The notes below the pieces were generated by a model. That model was not told the origin of the DNA and did not search any database. It saw only the letters and a program-made list of their open reading frames with translations. From Hamiltosporidium tvaerminnensis (taxonomy: Eukaryota > Microsporidia > Dubosqiidae): a stretch of 64,000 bases of DNA. Location: assembly GCA_022605425.2 (NCBI GenBank), contig CM061250.1, positions 620,001-684,000 of the forward strand. The letters are read 5' to 3'. This document shows positions 1 through 11,100 of the stretch, piece by piece. Both the position numbers and the translations under genes were made by a program. Each line of letters starts with the position of its first letter. Positions within the stretch are counted from its first letter, which is position 1.

Positions 1-63
1 GTAGAAGGTACCGATGATGTTTTGGATGAGCAGTTACTTATGTTAACCCAAGGAATGAGTTAA
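1..63 (+). CDS. C-terminal end of an unidentified gene (partial)
   Basis: Frame 1 is open from the left edge for 20 codons and ends in TAA at 61-63. The tail is acidic and leucine-rich (it includes DDVLDEQLL and ends LLMLTQGMS). It faces the primase pseudogene tail to tail. Codon content looks protein-like, and the GC is higher than in the AT-rich sequence that follows, which is why I read it as the end of a gene. It is too short to identify a family, and a chance open frame cannot be excluded. Confidence 0.35.
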   Translation, partial: VEGTDDVLDEQLLMLTQGMS

Positions 64-266
64 TTTTATGCAAGCAATTGAAAACTTTCTACTATTTAAA
101 AAATAACCTTATAAATTTATATACTCTAATATAATACCGAAAAATTTAAATTTTTATCGTAAAAAATAATTGCAAATATTAATTTATTTGCAAAAAATTG
201 AAAAAATGTTTGATCAAATATTCTAATGTTTGGATCCAATGTGTTTGGATTATCCATGACATTTTT

Positions 267-1060
267 TTAATATTGGAAGATCTTAATGGGAACGGTATCA
301 ATGTTTTCAGGATCAAGGGTAATGCATACTTTGGTTGTAGAAGAATGAGCACGGAAGGGGGATTTGAGTAGGTGTTTAATCACCGATATAACATTTTTAT
401 CAAGTTTTATATATAAATGTTCAAATATCTCTTCGACTGTGGCAGTTTCGGGTTTAATATTTAGATCTTGTTCATTAAAATATGAAAATATTTTCTATCA
501 AAATATTACAATATAACGTTGGAAATATCCTTTTTTTTGAAACCGAATCAAAAAAATTTGTCACACTTTGACGTTCAGAATTATTTGACGAACGAGCATT
601 GTCATCCGATACCCAACAATGTATGCCACGTCCTCCTGAAAATACAAAAAGTACTTTTAAATCCAAATTCTTCTTAAAAAGAATATTTTAGCAATTTTAT
701 AGCAGATTTTACCAACACAAAACATGTTTCACAAGTATTTCTTCCCGTACAACATATTCCTTTTTAATCTGTCAAATCAATATTGAAGACAAGTTCTTTT
801 ATAACTGGAATACATTCAGTTCCTTTTCTTAGTCTATTAGCATATACAGCTCCAAAATCTATATTGACAGGAACGGTTGATAAAATTTTTGTCTGTAATT
901 CTTCCTTTGATTTGAAATTTAAATACCGTAAATACATGCCGTTTTGTAATGTGAAAGACATTTTTCGTTTCTCGTGAATTTCTAACCATCGAAATATTCT
1001 TTCCAATGAAAATATATTTTCATAAAAATATGGTAACATTAAATAGGCTTGATCGTCCAT
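267..1060 (-). pseudogene. PRI1: DNA primase small (catalytic) subunit, broken copy A
   Basis: This is a homologue of the eukaryotic/archaeal primase catalytic subunit, which makes RNA primers with the large subunit in the polymerase alpha complex. Reading minus from ATG at 1060, the first 98 codons carry the family N-terminus (FYENIF, IFRWL, FGAVYANR) and end in the conserved FNIDLTD block (the DxD metal-binding strand), followed at once by an in-frame TAA. Beyond the stop the same frame has a zinc-knuckle-like segment (ICCTGRNTCETCF). After a one-base shift at a T5 run comes the hallmark FSGGRGIHCWVSDDNAR (codons at 475-666). A further shift precedes HLLKSPFRAHSS near 340-380. It is shorter than typical primase between the last two blocks. 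GGGG at 1068-1071 reads as CCCC on the coding strand, a microsporidian-type start signal. The second copy at 23045 shares the TAA and the T-run shift. It is either a pseudogene or a gene damaged by consensus errors. Confidence 0.8.
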
Positions 1061-1264
1061 AAAAAGAGGGGAGGTTTTTTATGTATAAATTTTTAGATAA
1101 TTTGTATTGCCAGTTAGTGAAGATTTACATTCGTTTTTTAATGAAAAATATATTCTCTAAAAAATAAAAATTTAGGTGCATTTATTTGCTATCGAAAAAT
1201 ATTAGTTTTGTAAAAATATGTTAAAAAAATGTTTTAATGCTTTAAATACAATATAATATATTTT
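1061..1264. other. AT-rich gap upstream of primase copy A
   Basis: This is the 5' flank of primase copy A, with a C-rich stretch next to the start codon on the minus strand. The motif around 1170-1200 (GTGCATTTATTTGCTATCG) recurs after every block junction (for example near 12930, 23950, 35620 and 42350), so this is the point where primase-type and X-type blocks diverge. Confidence 0.5.
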
Positions 1265-1945
1265 GATTTCAAATGCTTTGCAGATTTTATATATTTTCTT
1301 CTACTTTTTGTACCATCGTCTTTTACTTTTCAGAATCGAATTTTCTTTATTTTTATTGGCAGTTCCTTTTATATGGTTCTTCTACATCTAAAATAAGGAG
1401 CTATTATTTTTTAAAAAAAATATTTAACGGCATATTATTCTTTACTCGTTTGTTTTAAAGGCTATGATGATTCCTCATCCACCTAGTCTCCGATAACACC
1501 CATAACTGCTCTTTTCCGGCATTTAGGCCCGAATAAATTTTTATTTATTGATCAAAAGAGATCTCTAAACTGTTTTCTAAGCACAATCGACTGAATATAT
1601 GCCTCTATATTCAGCAATATTTGCCTTTTTACCATATGTCTTATGGAATTTTGTTACAATACCATCCGGGTTCATCACATACAAGATTATCTCAAGACTA
1701 CATTTATTAATAATACTAAACGTATGTTAAAACCTTTGTTTCCCAATTTTTTTAGTTTACTCAATTTGAAGTTAAACTTGGGAAGTAATTCTACTTCAAT
1801 TTAAGTTTCCTTTTTCTACTCTTATTCAAAAAAAATATTTCGGATCTATTATTCCGAATTTTGACATTGGTTTTTAGTCTGATGGCCACTCTTATCTCTG
1901 CATCTTCATTTTCAAAAATTTCCTGAACTGGTTTTCACGCACTAA
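1265..1945 (-). pseudogene. old 5'-truncated R4-like retroelement relic, endonuclease end (r1)
   Basis: On the minus strand, interrupted frames match the C-terminal third of the young R4 elements in this window. They show VQEIFENEDAEIRV (young: VQEILDNEYVEIRV), then KTDVKIR, DIFILNK (young: PDIFILDKK), then a NPDGIVTK segment (young: TWDGIVTK) and an EED block. Sequence identity is clearly lower than among the young copies and stops are frequent, so this is an older subfamily member retaining only the restriction-like endonuclease region and tail. The same relic lies beside all six membrane-protein genes in the same orientation, so it predates the block duplications. Confidence 0.65.
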
Positions 1946-2168
1946 CAAAGAAAAATCATGAGAAAAAAAAAACATTTTTAGTCTAAAAATCACAAACTAA
2001 GATTTAAAAGACATATAAGCGTACGAAGTAAATAAATTCTGGTGCAATATTTGAAATTCAAAAAAAGAAATATGATATAATAGTAAAGAAAAAAACCCAA
2101 AAATGAATTTTTATCATATCAATCTGAAGATTGAATATAAAAACCATTTTCGCATCATAAATAAGACT
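1946..2168. other. AT-rich spacer between R4 relic and membrane gene
   Basis: A short AT-rich 3' flank of the membrane-protein gene, conserved in all six blocks (it includes AAGCGTACGAAGTAA). No coding potential is seen. Confidence 0.4.
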
Positions 2169-2861
2169 TTAATCTTTCTTTTCTACTTTATGACAAATAT
2201 AAGCAATAAAATCAGCGGGTTTACCGGATATTCCATTTTTAGGTGCTTCAAACTTAAATTTTTTAGCCGATGAAATACTTTTAGTACCCTTATCATCGCT
2301 CTTAGCATTAAATACTTTCACGACAGAATCATCAACTATATCTAAATATGCAAAATTTAGTTCGTCTTTTTTTGTGTTTTTTATAGACTTATGTATAAAC
2401 GAAGATAAAGCATATGTTGGTTTGATAGGATGGTAGCCTTTGAAACAGAAACCAAGTCTAACTAAAAGCCCGACATCACCAACTACCTTTTCAAACTTAG
2501 AAATATCCATATAAGAGCCATTGAAAGAGAACGATCTTTTCAACTCCTTAAATTTCTCTATATTTTTCTTTTCTAATGCTTCTTTAGCCATTTTCACGCT
2601 TGACTCTTTGTTTTCTACTTTAGTAAATCCAAAACCACTTCCTTCTTTATCAGAAGCGAAATAACCAAACTTGTAAAGATTCACTATAGATATGCGTTTT
2701 ATATCATCATCTAAAGCCGAAAATTTCTTATAGTCGTCTTCGAAGCTCTCAATGACATTACCAGCTTTAATGTATCCCACAACACACATTATGCCAAATA
2801 TAGCCAATATTGAACCAACAACTCCTACTGAAATGCGTATTCTGTTTCTTTTACTCACCAT
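2169..2861 (-). CDS. single-pass membrane protein, multicopy family, copy 1 (intact)
   Basis: A 230-residue open frame with no recognised family. Residues 1-9 are basic (MVSKRNRIR). Residues about 11-30 form one hydrophobic helix (GVVGSILAIFGIMCVVGYI), with no cleavage site obvious. This predicts a signal anchor with the short N-terminus in the cytosol and about 200 Lys/Asp/Glu-rich residues outside or in the ER/vesicle lumen. Conserved blocks across copies are SFEDDYKKFS, KVVGDVGLLVRLGFCFKGYH, YALSSFIHK, IVDDSVVKVF and KFKFEAPKNGISGK. The segment at about 100-125 (SFSFNGSYMDIS here) is the most variable. Unlike copies 2-6 it lacks the CCC motif just upstream of ATG (TCAAT replaces it), although the codons are intact. 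ATG GTGAGT resembles a 5' splice site but the frame is open throughout. Function is unknown; an expanded parasite surface or secreted family is possible. Confidence 0.75.
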   Translation of the reverse strand: MVSKRNRIRISVGVVGSILAIFGIMCVVGYIKAGNVIESFEDDYKKFSALDDDIKRISIVNLYKFGYFASDKEGSGFGFTKVENKESSVKMAKEALEKKNIEKFKELKRSFSFNGSYMDISKFEKVVGDVGLLVRLGFCFKGYHPIKPTYALSSFIHKSIKNTKKDELNFAYLDIVDDSVVKVFNAKSDDKGTKSISSAKKFKFEAPKNGISGKPADFIAYICHKVEKKD

Positions 2862-3469
2862 ATTGATAACATTTTTTCACGTAAATAAATAAAAAAGAAA
2901 TGATCAAAGATTCCAAAACCGGATAATTAATTTGCCAATAAAAAATTGGAAAAAATTTATGAATCACAAATCAAATTTTTTCTTAAGCGATTTCGATTGT
3001 TTATTTCTATAAATTAAAGTGATTTGATACCATATAAATTGCACTCCCAATTGAAAAATATTTTTTTATTATCAATTTGATAAATAAATTTCTTATCTTT
3101 TGCTAATAATCAATGATTCTAAAAAAAATAAAAAATAAAAAATAACTCATTTTTAGGATTAAAATATCGGAAATTTATTTAAAAGATATTAGAAAATTTA
3201 TTTAAAAAATGGTTTATGATTTAATACTTTTTGAAAAAATCTGAAATTAATATAGACAAGACCGGAAATTGAAACAAAATTGTAGTATACAACGAAATGT
3301 AAAAAAAAGCCAAATCATACGAAAGTACATACAAATAGAAGCAACAAAATGAACTAGAAATAGTTAGTAAAAAAAATAAAATTTATATTTTTACATTTTT
3401 ATATATTCTGCATATTTATTCAATGAATATCAGATTTTTTTAAAGATTTCATTTGTTTTATATTATTTT
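2862..3469. other. intergenic region upstream of membrane gene copy 1
   Basis: AT-rich and homopolymer-rich DNA upstream of the minus-strand membrane gene, conserved in the other blocks. In two other blocks an R4 3' end is joined at the motif TGATTCT that lies intact here near 3113-3120. No genes seen. Confidence 0.45.
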
Positions 3470-4122
3470 ATGACATGAACACGGTTATAGGACGTCTTAG
3501 TTATTTTTCTTCGAAACTCCATAAGTATTCTATACGAGATCTAAACCCAAAGCTTTTTTTATCTAAAATATATATAAATTTCATTGAATAAGCGAACAGT
3601 CGCACACGATGTTAATATTCGTTTATTGGTGTTGATCACAGATTAATACCTACATTAGGAATATCTTAAACTAGCAGCAATCACAGCTAAGCTACGTTTT
3701 TCGAACCGCATAGACATTCAGTTAAAATATATTTCGACTATGTATAAGAAATTCACTTATAAATGCAAAACCATATAAACATATATAGCCAGCCACTTGA
3801 AGTTCTTAGCTTTTAAAGGGATATTTTTTTTCTAAATCTCTTAGGCGCAAAGTCTCAAAACTTGAATTAGCAAGACTTATTTCATTGCTTTACGTTGTAA
3901 TCACTTCAAATTCAGCTTTAGTCAAAGCTCTAGTTTAAATGAAAAAATTACAAACTTATTTGTGAAAGAGATTCTCTATTTCGGAGACCTTTTCCACCTT
4001 ATCGCTTCTCTATGGAAAAACCAAAAATTTAATGTGCTTTTCATCTTATCAAAAATCTAAAAAATATTTCATTATTTCGCTGTCAAGTGGATAATTTTTT
4101 TTGTGGTTATTCTTGCTCCACC
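3470..4122 (-). repeat. decayed copy of element X
   Basis: In the minus orientation this segment follows element X block by block at reduced identity. It has an ATGACATGAAC start matching X's CATGACATTAAC; ACTCCATAAGT...CCCAAAGCTTT matching ACTCCATCGGT...CCCAAAGCCTTT; TTAGGCGCAAAGTCT matching CAGGCGCTAAGTCT; TTACAAACTTATTTGTG matching CTACAAATAAATTTGTAG; and it ends in TGTGGTTATTCTTGCTCCACC matching TGTGGTTATCCTCCCTCCAC. Length is similar to the young copies, so this is an ancient full-length insertion. It is present upstream of all four TAF7 copies. Confidence 0.65.
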
Positions 4123-4543
4123 TTTCAGCCGGCAAATGAATTTATTTTAAACCAGGACATGTATCAAAGAATTAATTTGCATTTTTAATACTTTTTTCAG
4201 CCATAAATAAAATCTTAAGTCAAGTGTAATTTTATTTAATTCATGAAGGAGTATTTGATTCATTTGAATATTTCTAAATTAGAAACAACAAATATTTTTT
4301 TATTCAAATAAGTCAAAAATGAAATAAAAATTTTAATAGATATTTAGTTTAAAAACCGGTTTTTTTTTTTGCATTGGAAAATTTACATTTTTATAAAAAA
4401 AACTCTTAAAAGTAAAAACATTACAGAACCGATTTTCTTTTGTAAACAAAATTAAAAATTTTTCAATGTAAATTTAAGTTTCAAAAATATTTCAATGCAG
4501 TTTTTTTCTTCGTAAAAAATTAAGAATTTCCTTTAAAATAAAA

Positions 4544-4546
4544 CCC
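4544..4546 (+). promoter_or_regulatory. CCC start signal of TAF7 copy 1
   Basis: AAAACCCTGT-ATG: a CCC triplet 3 nt before the start codon in otherwise AT-rich DNA. It is conserved in all four TAF7 copies (16306, 27298, 45743). CCC-like motifs directly upstream of ATG are described for microsporidian genes. Confidence 0.5.
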
Positions 4547-4549
4547 TGT

Positions 4550-5241
4550 ATGGAACAACAATTCATACTTCGTGTAAATGAAGAATTGAAAGAAATATTA
4601 CAAACAAATACAAAAAATATTGAATTGGAAGTTATTGGGGAAGATATATTATTCCGAGACACAACTTAATAGAATATACCGGATATATTTCCAAATTACC
4701 ATGTATAATTGAATCTCATAAAACTATGGACAATCAGCAATTTTATAAAATAAGTGATATATCACATATTGTGGTTATAGGCAATAAGAGTAAAGGAGAA
4801 CATGGCATTACGCCACCGATGTACAATGCCAAGCACAGATTTAGAAAACGTGTTGTAAAAACACAAATGGTAGAGGGAATAGAAAACAGAGTCAAGGAAT
4901 TGCTTGAGAGAGATAAGAATTGTGTCGGTGCCGAGTTAATATTTGGAGAAGGCGAGCAAAAAGAAGAAAGTGAAGATGTCTCATCATTAGCAGCCGAACT
5001 TGAATATAATCTTATTGCATCTGAAAAAAATATTGTTACTGAAGAGAGCGATGAGATAAAACAAAAGAAAGAATTGTTGAAGGAATTGGAGGAAAAAATA
5101 AAAACCAAAGAAGAACTTCTTAATACGGCTAGTAATATTATTCTTAAGAAAAGGTTTCAAGAATCCATTTTTGCTTTGAAAGAAGAATATAATAAAGTTA
5201 TCGGAGAAATCAAAAATTTAGAAAATAATGAAAAAGATTAA
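4550..5241 (+). pseudogene. TAF7: TFIID subunit TAF7 (TAFII55 N-terminal domain), copy 1, frameshifted
   Basis: A homologue of TAF7, the TFIID subunit that binds TAF1 and restrains pre-initiation complex activity in the nucleus. The family N-terminal signature is clear: QFILRV at the start, LPCIIESHKTMDNQQFYK (TAF7 family: LPCVxESxKTxD...FYK), SDISHIVVI, then EHGITPPMYNAKHRFRKR, matching the HGITxPxxNxxxRRFRK block. The C-terminal part is Glu/Lys-rich and predicted coiled coil. The length is 692 nt, one short of 231 codons: a 1-nt loss near 4645 (GAAGATATATTATTCC, against GAAGATACTGTTATTC in copy 3) ends the first frame at a TAA near 4669. From ATG 4726 the remaining 171 codons are open to the end. 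At about 230 residues it is shorter than yeast or human TAF7, as expected for a microsporidian. It lies divergent from the membrane gene. Confidence 0.8.
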
Positions 5242-6559
5242 AATTTGTATTTTTTTGGATTTGATATTAAGACCATATTTTAAATATATTTGTGCATAGG
5301 TTTCGCTAGAAATTTCTTTCTTTTTCTATAAATTTTGTAATTTAAAAATAAAATTTGTATTTTTATGAATAAAGTTAAAACGTTAATAGGTTTTTTTTAT
5401 AGATTTATATTCACATAAATATAAATTTAGAAAATAAAGATTGCATATTAATACTTTTTCAGGTAAATATTTCTCATTTGTTCTGTTATATATTTCAAAT
5501 GTTTCAGAATTTATATGCTGGTAGGTGATATTACTATATGATTTGCTTAAAATCCATTGCCTGGAATTTTTTCTTTGCTGAATTCTCTAGATTAGATATC
5601 TATATACAGTTTAAAATTGGTTTAATATGTTTCTTTATAATTTAGACACAATATCTTGAATTTACCTTACATTCACTGTATGTTTCTTACGTTTAATGAA
5701 AGTATGAATTATTTAAACATTCAATATTCTGGTATGATATAACTGCGTACTTCGATCGTATATATACTCTCTTTCCTTGTACTCTGCAAATCAAAAAAAA
5801 ACGGCTTAAATTTTTTAAATCCTTAGACTGAATATGTTTACGATTTATTGAAATTTTCGCTCTTTAAGATACATAAAGATTATATTTATATACTATACAA
5901 TTCTATATTATTAATATAGGATTAGCGTAATACTAAATATATTAATATAACTTGACCCATTTAGCAGACCAATCTATCATTTTTAGTTTATTATGATTTA
6001 AAAAAATTAAAGCCTTATAACTCCTATTAAAATGAAAGTAAAAAATTTATTTTTTAAAAAGACATCATAAGTAATAAAATGTCTCGAATTCATTCATCCT
6101 TGGCACTACAGCTCTGGGTGAGCCTTGGCCCCCCTTAGGAATGTCTCGCATTTGTGTTTTTGTTATCTAGATGCCTCTCTATTTTTCATTGGTATTTACA
6201 AGAATATTTTGAAAATTTTATTTTCCAATTTTTTCGAAGACTTAAATCTACATTTATTAAAAAATATTTAATACAGATAGAATATTATTATATTTTTGTC
6301 GCGTATAATTGTGTCAGTGAATCTTTTAAGTTTATATGTTTAATGATATACAAGCATGCTAAAAAGTCTGGTTTAATGAAATTTTCATTTGCACAATTAA
6401 ATACGTATTTTATCTGAATATATACAGAAGATAATCCTTGTATTAGCATCATTACTCCCAATATTAAGTTATGAGTATTACTAATACAAATCGCGCATAA
6501 AATCTCTTAAAGCACCCAAACCTCCTTGAATATTTTTCGAATTTCTTCTCAAGCTCACC
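5242..6559. other. intergenic and LINE 3' flank, no gene seen
   Basis: AT-rich sequence downstream of TAF7, conserved in all four blocks. A short GC-richer island at about 6090-6145 (CTTGGCACTACAGCTCTGGG, then GAGCCTTGGCC) also occurs near 17870-17910 but is absent from the other two blocks. It may belong to the 3' untranslated end of the LINE relic next to it. The open frame at 6154-6417 is not preserved in the other copies and looks fortuitous. Confidence 0.4.
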
Positions 6560-7200
6560 TTCTTCTTTCACAGCTTTACATTAAGAATCCGCATATCATT
6601 TTCTACTGCATTAATTTCTTTTCCGTAGTCTAACTTTTTTATTTTTGCTATTGGGTTTATACATATAGGCTTGGTTTGTCTTTCGATCAGAATGTATTCG
6701 TATTACATGCTCTAGCCATCTTAATTTTTCCCTTTTTATTTCTGTTACCAAATTTGATTCAAGATAGAGATCATAAATTTCTTGGTCTGTTTGGATTTTT
6801 ATCTTATTGTTTATGGGTTTTGGGCATGAATTAAAGAAGCATCCTTCTTTCCCACGTGGCTAAAAGTATTTCATTCTTTTTATCATGGCCTAAGTATCAG
6901 ATTCATACATTACAGCAATTCGTATGATAGTTCTAGATATATTCTTTTTTGAATTCCATCTTTTTATCTTGATTTAAGAATTTTTGCATCGTAAAGTAGA
7001 CTTTTTCATGCTTTCATCCGTTCTTTAATTTCCTCATTGCTTTTGTTGTCTTAATTTATAAAAGTTTCTAAGAAATTTAAAGCTCAATAGATTTTCGAAC
7101 TTTATTGAGTCAATTTCTGGCGTTTTTTTAAGTTCCTTGCGAAAATGCTATTTCCATATACTTAGTTTTGCTTTAATAAATCTTTTTGCGGTCCATAATG
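6560..7200 (-). pseudogene. LINE reverse transcriptase C-terminal relic (copy 1)
   Basis: Minus-strand, interrupted. Working from the high coordinate down, frames give a KAKLSIW-like 'INxxKTKYM' block, a FxxLxSFKxL block, EEIKERMKA, then YDLYLESNLVTEIK and KLRWLEHVIRI. This order is that of the region after the ADD motif in APE-type LINEs (SFKYLG, EIKxRI, YELY, RLRWLGHVxRM). Only the C-terminal quarter is present. The same relic lies at 18320, 29290 and 47730. Confidence 0.6.
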
Positions 7201-7396
7201 CCCTTCATGTCGTTAGTGCTCCGTTATTTCTAGAACACCCCCCCCTTTATTTTCAATATATTATAACCCTCATAATTCTATTCATTCATCTTTAACACCC
7301 CAGATTAAAATATGAAGTATTTTGTTTCTTAATACATTAGGGGTCAAATGAAAATAAGTGTTTATATACTTTTAATTTTATTTTTCCCTCTAATTT

Positions 7397-8121
7397 TATT
7401 TAAAAGTATCACATCTTTTTTAAAACAGTGGCAAGTGTTATATTTGTTTTCATGACATTAACGCAGTTCTAGGTTTAACATAAATAACTGCTACCCCAAC
7501 ACTCCATCGGTAACCCCTGCGATACCTACGTCCCAAAGCCTTTCATCTACCAAGTGTGTAGAACCTAATTACTAGGCGAGGCAGTTGCCCGGAGTTCGTT
7601 AATGTCCGTTGCATGGAGTGTGATCGAAGGCCGAAGCCCCCCCTGGGCTCCCCCAAGACTATGCAGCATTCCCACTTACTCTACACTTTCTGAACCCAAT
7701 AAACTTCTAGCTAAGATATATTTCAGAGATTTACATGGGGTCCACCTAGACAGTGCAATGTCATACCAACAGGTATAACCTGCTACTTAGCTCTCCCGGC
7801 TTTTAATGGGTTTTATTTTTATATCTCCCAGGCGCTAAGTCTTCTAACCCGAGTGAGCAAGGCTAGGTTTCCATGCTTTTACATGGCAATTACCTACATG
7901 TTCAGCTGCGGTCTGCAATCTGGTTACATAAAAAACTACAAATAAATTTGTAGAAAAAGTTTCTCCATTTCTTAGACCTCTCCTCCTCATAACAACTCCC
8001 ATGGAACAACCGAAGATGTAGTGTGGTTGTTCCCACCAAAAATCCAAACAATGATCTCACACCAGTTTCACACACTCATTGCCAAGCAGAAAGTTTTTTA
8101 TGTGGTTATCCTCCCTCCACT
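7397..8121 (-). mobile_element. element X, copy X1 (minus orientation)
   Basis: A GC-richer repeat of about 725 bp without convincing coding capacity. It is flanked by TTTCCCTCTAATTT at 7383-7396 and again at 8123-8136, a 14-bp target duplication. It sits exactly at the junction between host DNA and the 3' end of R4 copy c1, so it inserted after that R4. In its sense orientation it begins GTGGAGGGAGGATAACCAC and ends TTTTAAATA. It contains short hairpins, for example CTACAAAT/ATTTGTAG and CAGGT/ACCTG. A 67-codon frame (7844-8047 minus) is shared in part with X3 but interrupted in X2, so I do not call a gene. Confidence 0.75.
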
Positions 8122-8136
8122 ATTTCCCTCTAATTT

Positions 8137-11100
8137 ATTTAATAAATTTATTTAATAAAATTCTGGGTTAAAATATTTTTAACATTTTTATATGTTTTCT
8201 TCTACCTCTTTAACCACTATTGTCTCTTCTTCCAAATCCGACTCTTCATTTATGTTATTGGTCGGTTCCTCTAAAGTGGTTCCTCCTTGTGAAATAAGGG
8301 TTGCTTTATTTTTTGGTTTTAAAATTTTAACACCATCTTCCTTTCTTTTCGCTTCTTTTAAAGGGGTTATTGGTTCCTCATGCATCTATGCTCTCATAAT
8401 AACACCTATTGACGCTCTCTCCCAGCTCTCTTCGGCATTTATTCCTGACTCAAGTCCTCTTCGTCGATCAAAGGAAATTGTTTCTACTGTCTTCTTAAGT
8501 ACTATAGACTGAATGTATGCCTCTACATTCATGGGTATTTCTAGTCTTTTAAGATGAGATTTATGGTATTTTGTCACAATACCGTCCCAGGTCATCTCAT
8601 AAGGGATTATCTCAACACTACACCTATAAATAAGTCCCAAATCATTGGCTAGCAGGTCATACTTCCTAAGTTTTTCAGTTTCAACTATTTGAAGTGAATC
8701 TTGGGAAGTGATTCCTACTTCAATGAGTGTTATCTTATTCTTCTTCTTATCTAAAATAAATATGTCGGGTCTATTATTCCGAATTTTAACATCAGTTTTA
8801 ATTCTGGTGTCCACTCTTATCTCTACATACTCATTATCAAGAATTTCTTGAACTGAGTGACTCCTTATTCGTTTTGAAGCCTTAAACTTATATCTATTTA
8901 GAAGAAGTAGGTGTAGGCATCTAACCACTTCATTATGCCGTCTAGTGTAATCATGGCCTAGCATTTTTTCACATCTAGTTGCTAGATGATCTACAGTCTT
9001 ACCAGACTTCCCGCAATGTTGACACACACCATCTGCTCCCCAGAATACACTTCTATCCTGGATATAGCAGAACACAGCTTCATTTCGTGGCCTAATATTT
9101 CCTCTCTTTAGCCATCTTGAAGAGTCACTAACACTCACAAGCTCATTTTTTCTTACATTATATAACTTTGAATGGAGTTTTCGTTTTTCTATTTCGTTAT
9201 ATAGTTTTGCAAGTTGAGCTTCTTCTAAACTTTTCTTAGTGACTTCTTCTACCAACCTGTACTTTACTTTTAAGAAGCCTTTTATTAGTGCAAGATGGGT
9301 TTTATTATTATTCTCCACCTTGAGGATTGCTGCTCATCTAGTTGATATTTCTTTACTTTTTTCCAGACAATCCAAGAGTTGCAGAAGCATATGTTCGCTT
9401 CGCAACTCAACACTATGTAGGCCTCTTCCAAGTTCTGTTCTAGGAAGGTATAAACGCTCTTTACATCCTGGGCGAATATGTACCTTATTCTTAACCAACA
9501 CCGCACGCACTGCATCATCTAACTGAGAGAAGTCAGCCGGTTCAAGTCGAAGTACTCCTATGTGATAGTTGATTAACGATATCGCATGTTTATTGATGGC
9601 AGAAAATAATTTTTTTGCGTTAAATCTAGTGTGACAAAGTCTTTCAACTCTTGATATAAGTTTGCTTTGTACTTCTTCAAATGAGCTACGTGTTGGAATT
9701 CCTCTGCTATCTTCTATTATTCCTAAATATTTGTAAACACTAACACCTTCTAGAAGAGTAGCAGTATCTTCACAACACGTATCATTTGTGGCTGACTTCT
9801 CTTTGTTAATCTCTAAGCCAATCACCTCTAAAAATTCCTTTGCCTCGCCTGTCATAGCACTCAATGTGGAGCTGTCTTTTGCAAGGAGCTTAAGATCATC
9901 AATAAACAAGAGATGATTAGTAGAATGGGATTCTGCATCTGTTTGTACTGTCACTTTTGTGTATTTTTCATTAAGCTTTCGGCTTAATGGATCCATACAC
10001 AACACAAATAACAAAGGTGACAGACTATCTCCTTGCAGGATCCCTCTATCAATCTTCTTGCTCATGATTTTTTCAGGCCCTACTGATATATCAATTTTCC
10101 ATTTTGATATAATTACCTTAATAAATTTCAGGATCCAATCAGGTAAATTAAGGTTTTCAATGCATTGAGTTAAATAAGCATGATCTATTGAATCATAAGC
10201 TTTTTTAACATCAATCCATGTTGCCTTAAGATTGTTTCCGTACTCTTTATTTAAGGCAATATTCAGTAGAGCCTGCTCTTTCGCTACCCCACACCTCTTA
10301 CCGCCCCTAATTGGTTCTCTGCAAGACTCTCGCCTTTCCACTTCAAGTTGAACGACCTTCGTTACACACTTTGTTCGTTTACTTATAGAGGTTGGACATA
10401 CAAGTGATTGGCCTGTAGTCAGAGCCTCTTCGTGGAATTCCTTTGGGTATCAAATAGGTAAGCCCGCAGTTAAAATTAATCAGCTTGAGGTGTTCCTTTT
10501 AAACATATAACTTTCACAATATCATAAAGATATTTGTGAAGAGTTGTAAGTTTCTTAATGAAAAAATTGTAAATACCATCAATTCCAGCAGCTTTCCAGT
10601 TGGGAAGCCAATTAATGATATTTACAAATTCATCAAGTGAAGGAAACGTAGTCGGATGATTATCTGATACAATTGGAATCAAATAATCATCATACGTGAC
10701 TGTATAATCATTTTTGTTCCACATTGTAGACCAAAAACTCACAATTTCATCACGGCTAACCACATGCTCGGATTCCACACGCTCAGATAACCCACGATAA
10801 AATAGACCTCGGAAAAGCTCAAACATACGGTTCTCTTTTCGGAATTGCTTCCTACTTTCATGCATCGTGATTTTTTTCTCGTATACATTCAAAGACTCAT
10901 TCTTATTAACTAAAGCCTCAGAAAGATCAGTTACGCTGCTCAAGTTTAAATTAAACTCTCGCATAATTTTCTTGTGGCTCTTCTTTTCCGAAGTGGAGAG
11001 CTTTTCCTGCTTACGAGCCTTCTCGAGAAGATCTTTGGAAAGTATTAGCTTAGAAATTTTACTTTCTATGTTTTCCTTCCAAGCGGATCTAGGCTTCACT

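Noticed and set aside
1273-1458. Plus-strand Phe/Tyr-rich frame (also 24050, 13266, 42697)
   Set aside because: Antisense of the decayed R4-like relic.
2849-2861. ATG-GTGAGT at the start of the membrane genes as a 5' splice site of a short intron
   Set aside because: The frame is open from this ATG through the conserved anchor in every copy, and no branch point/AG pair is needed.
4743-5108. 121-codon minus frame rich in Ser/Phe
   Set aside because: Antisense of the Glu/Lys-rich TAF7 C-terminus; it repeats at every TAF7 copy for that reason.
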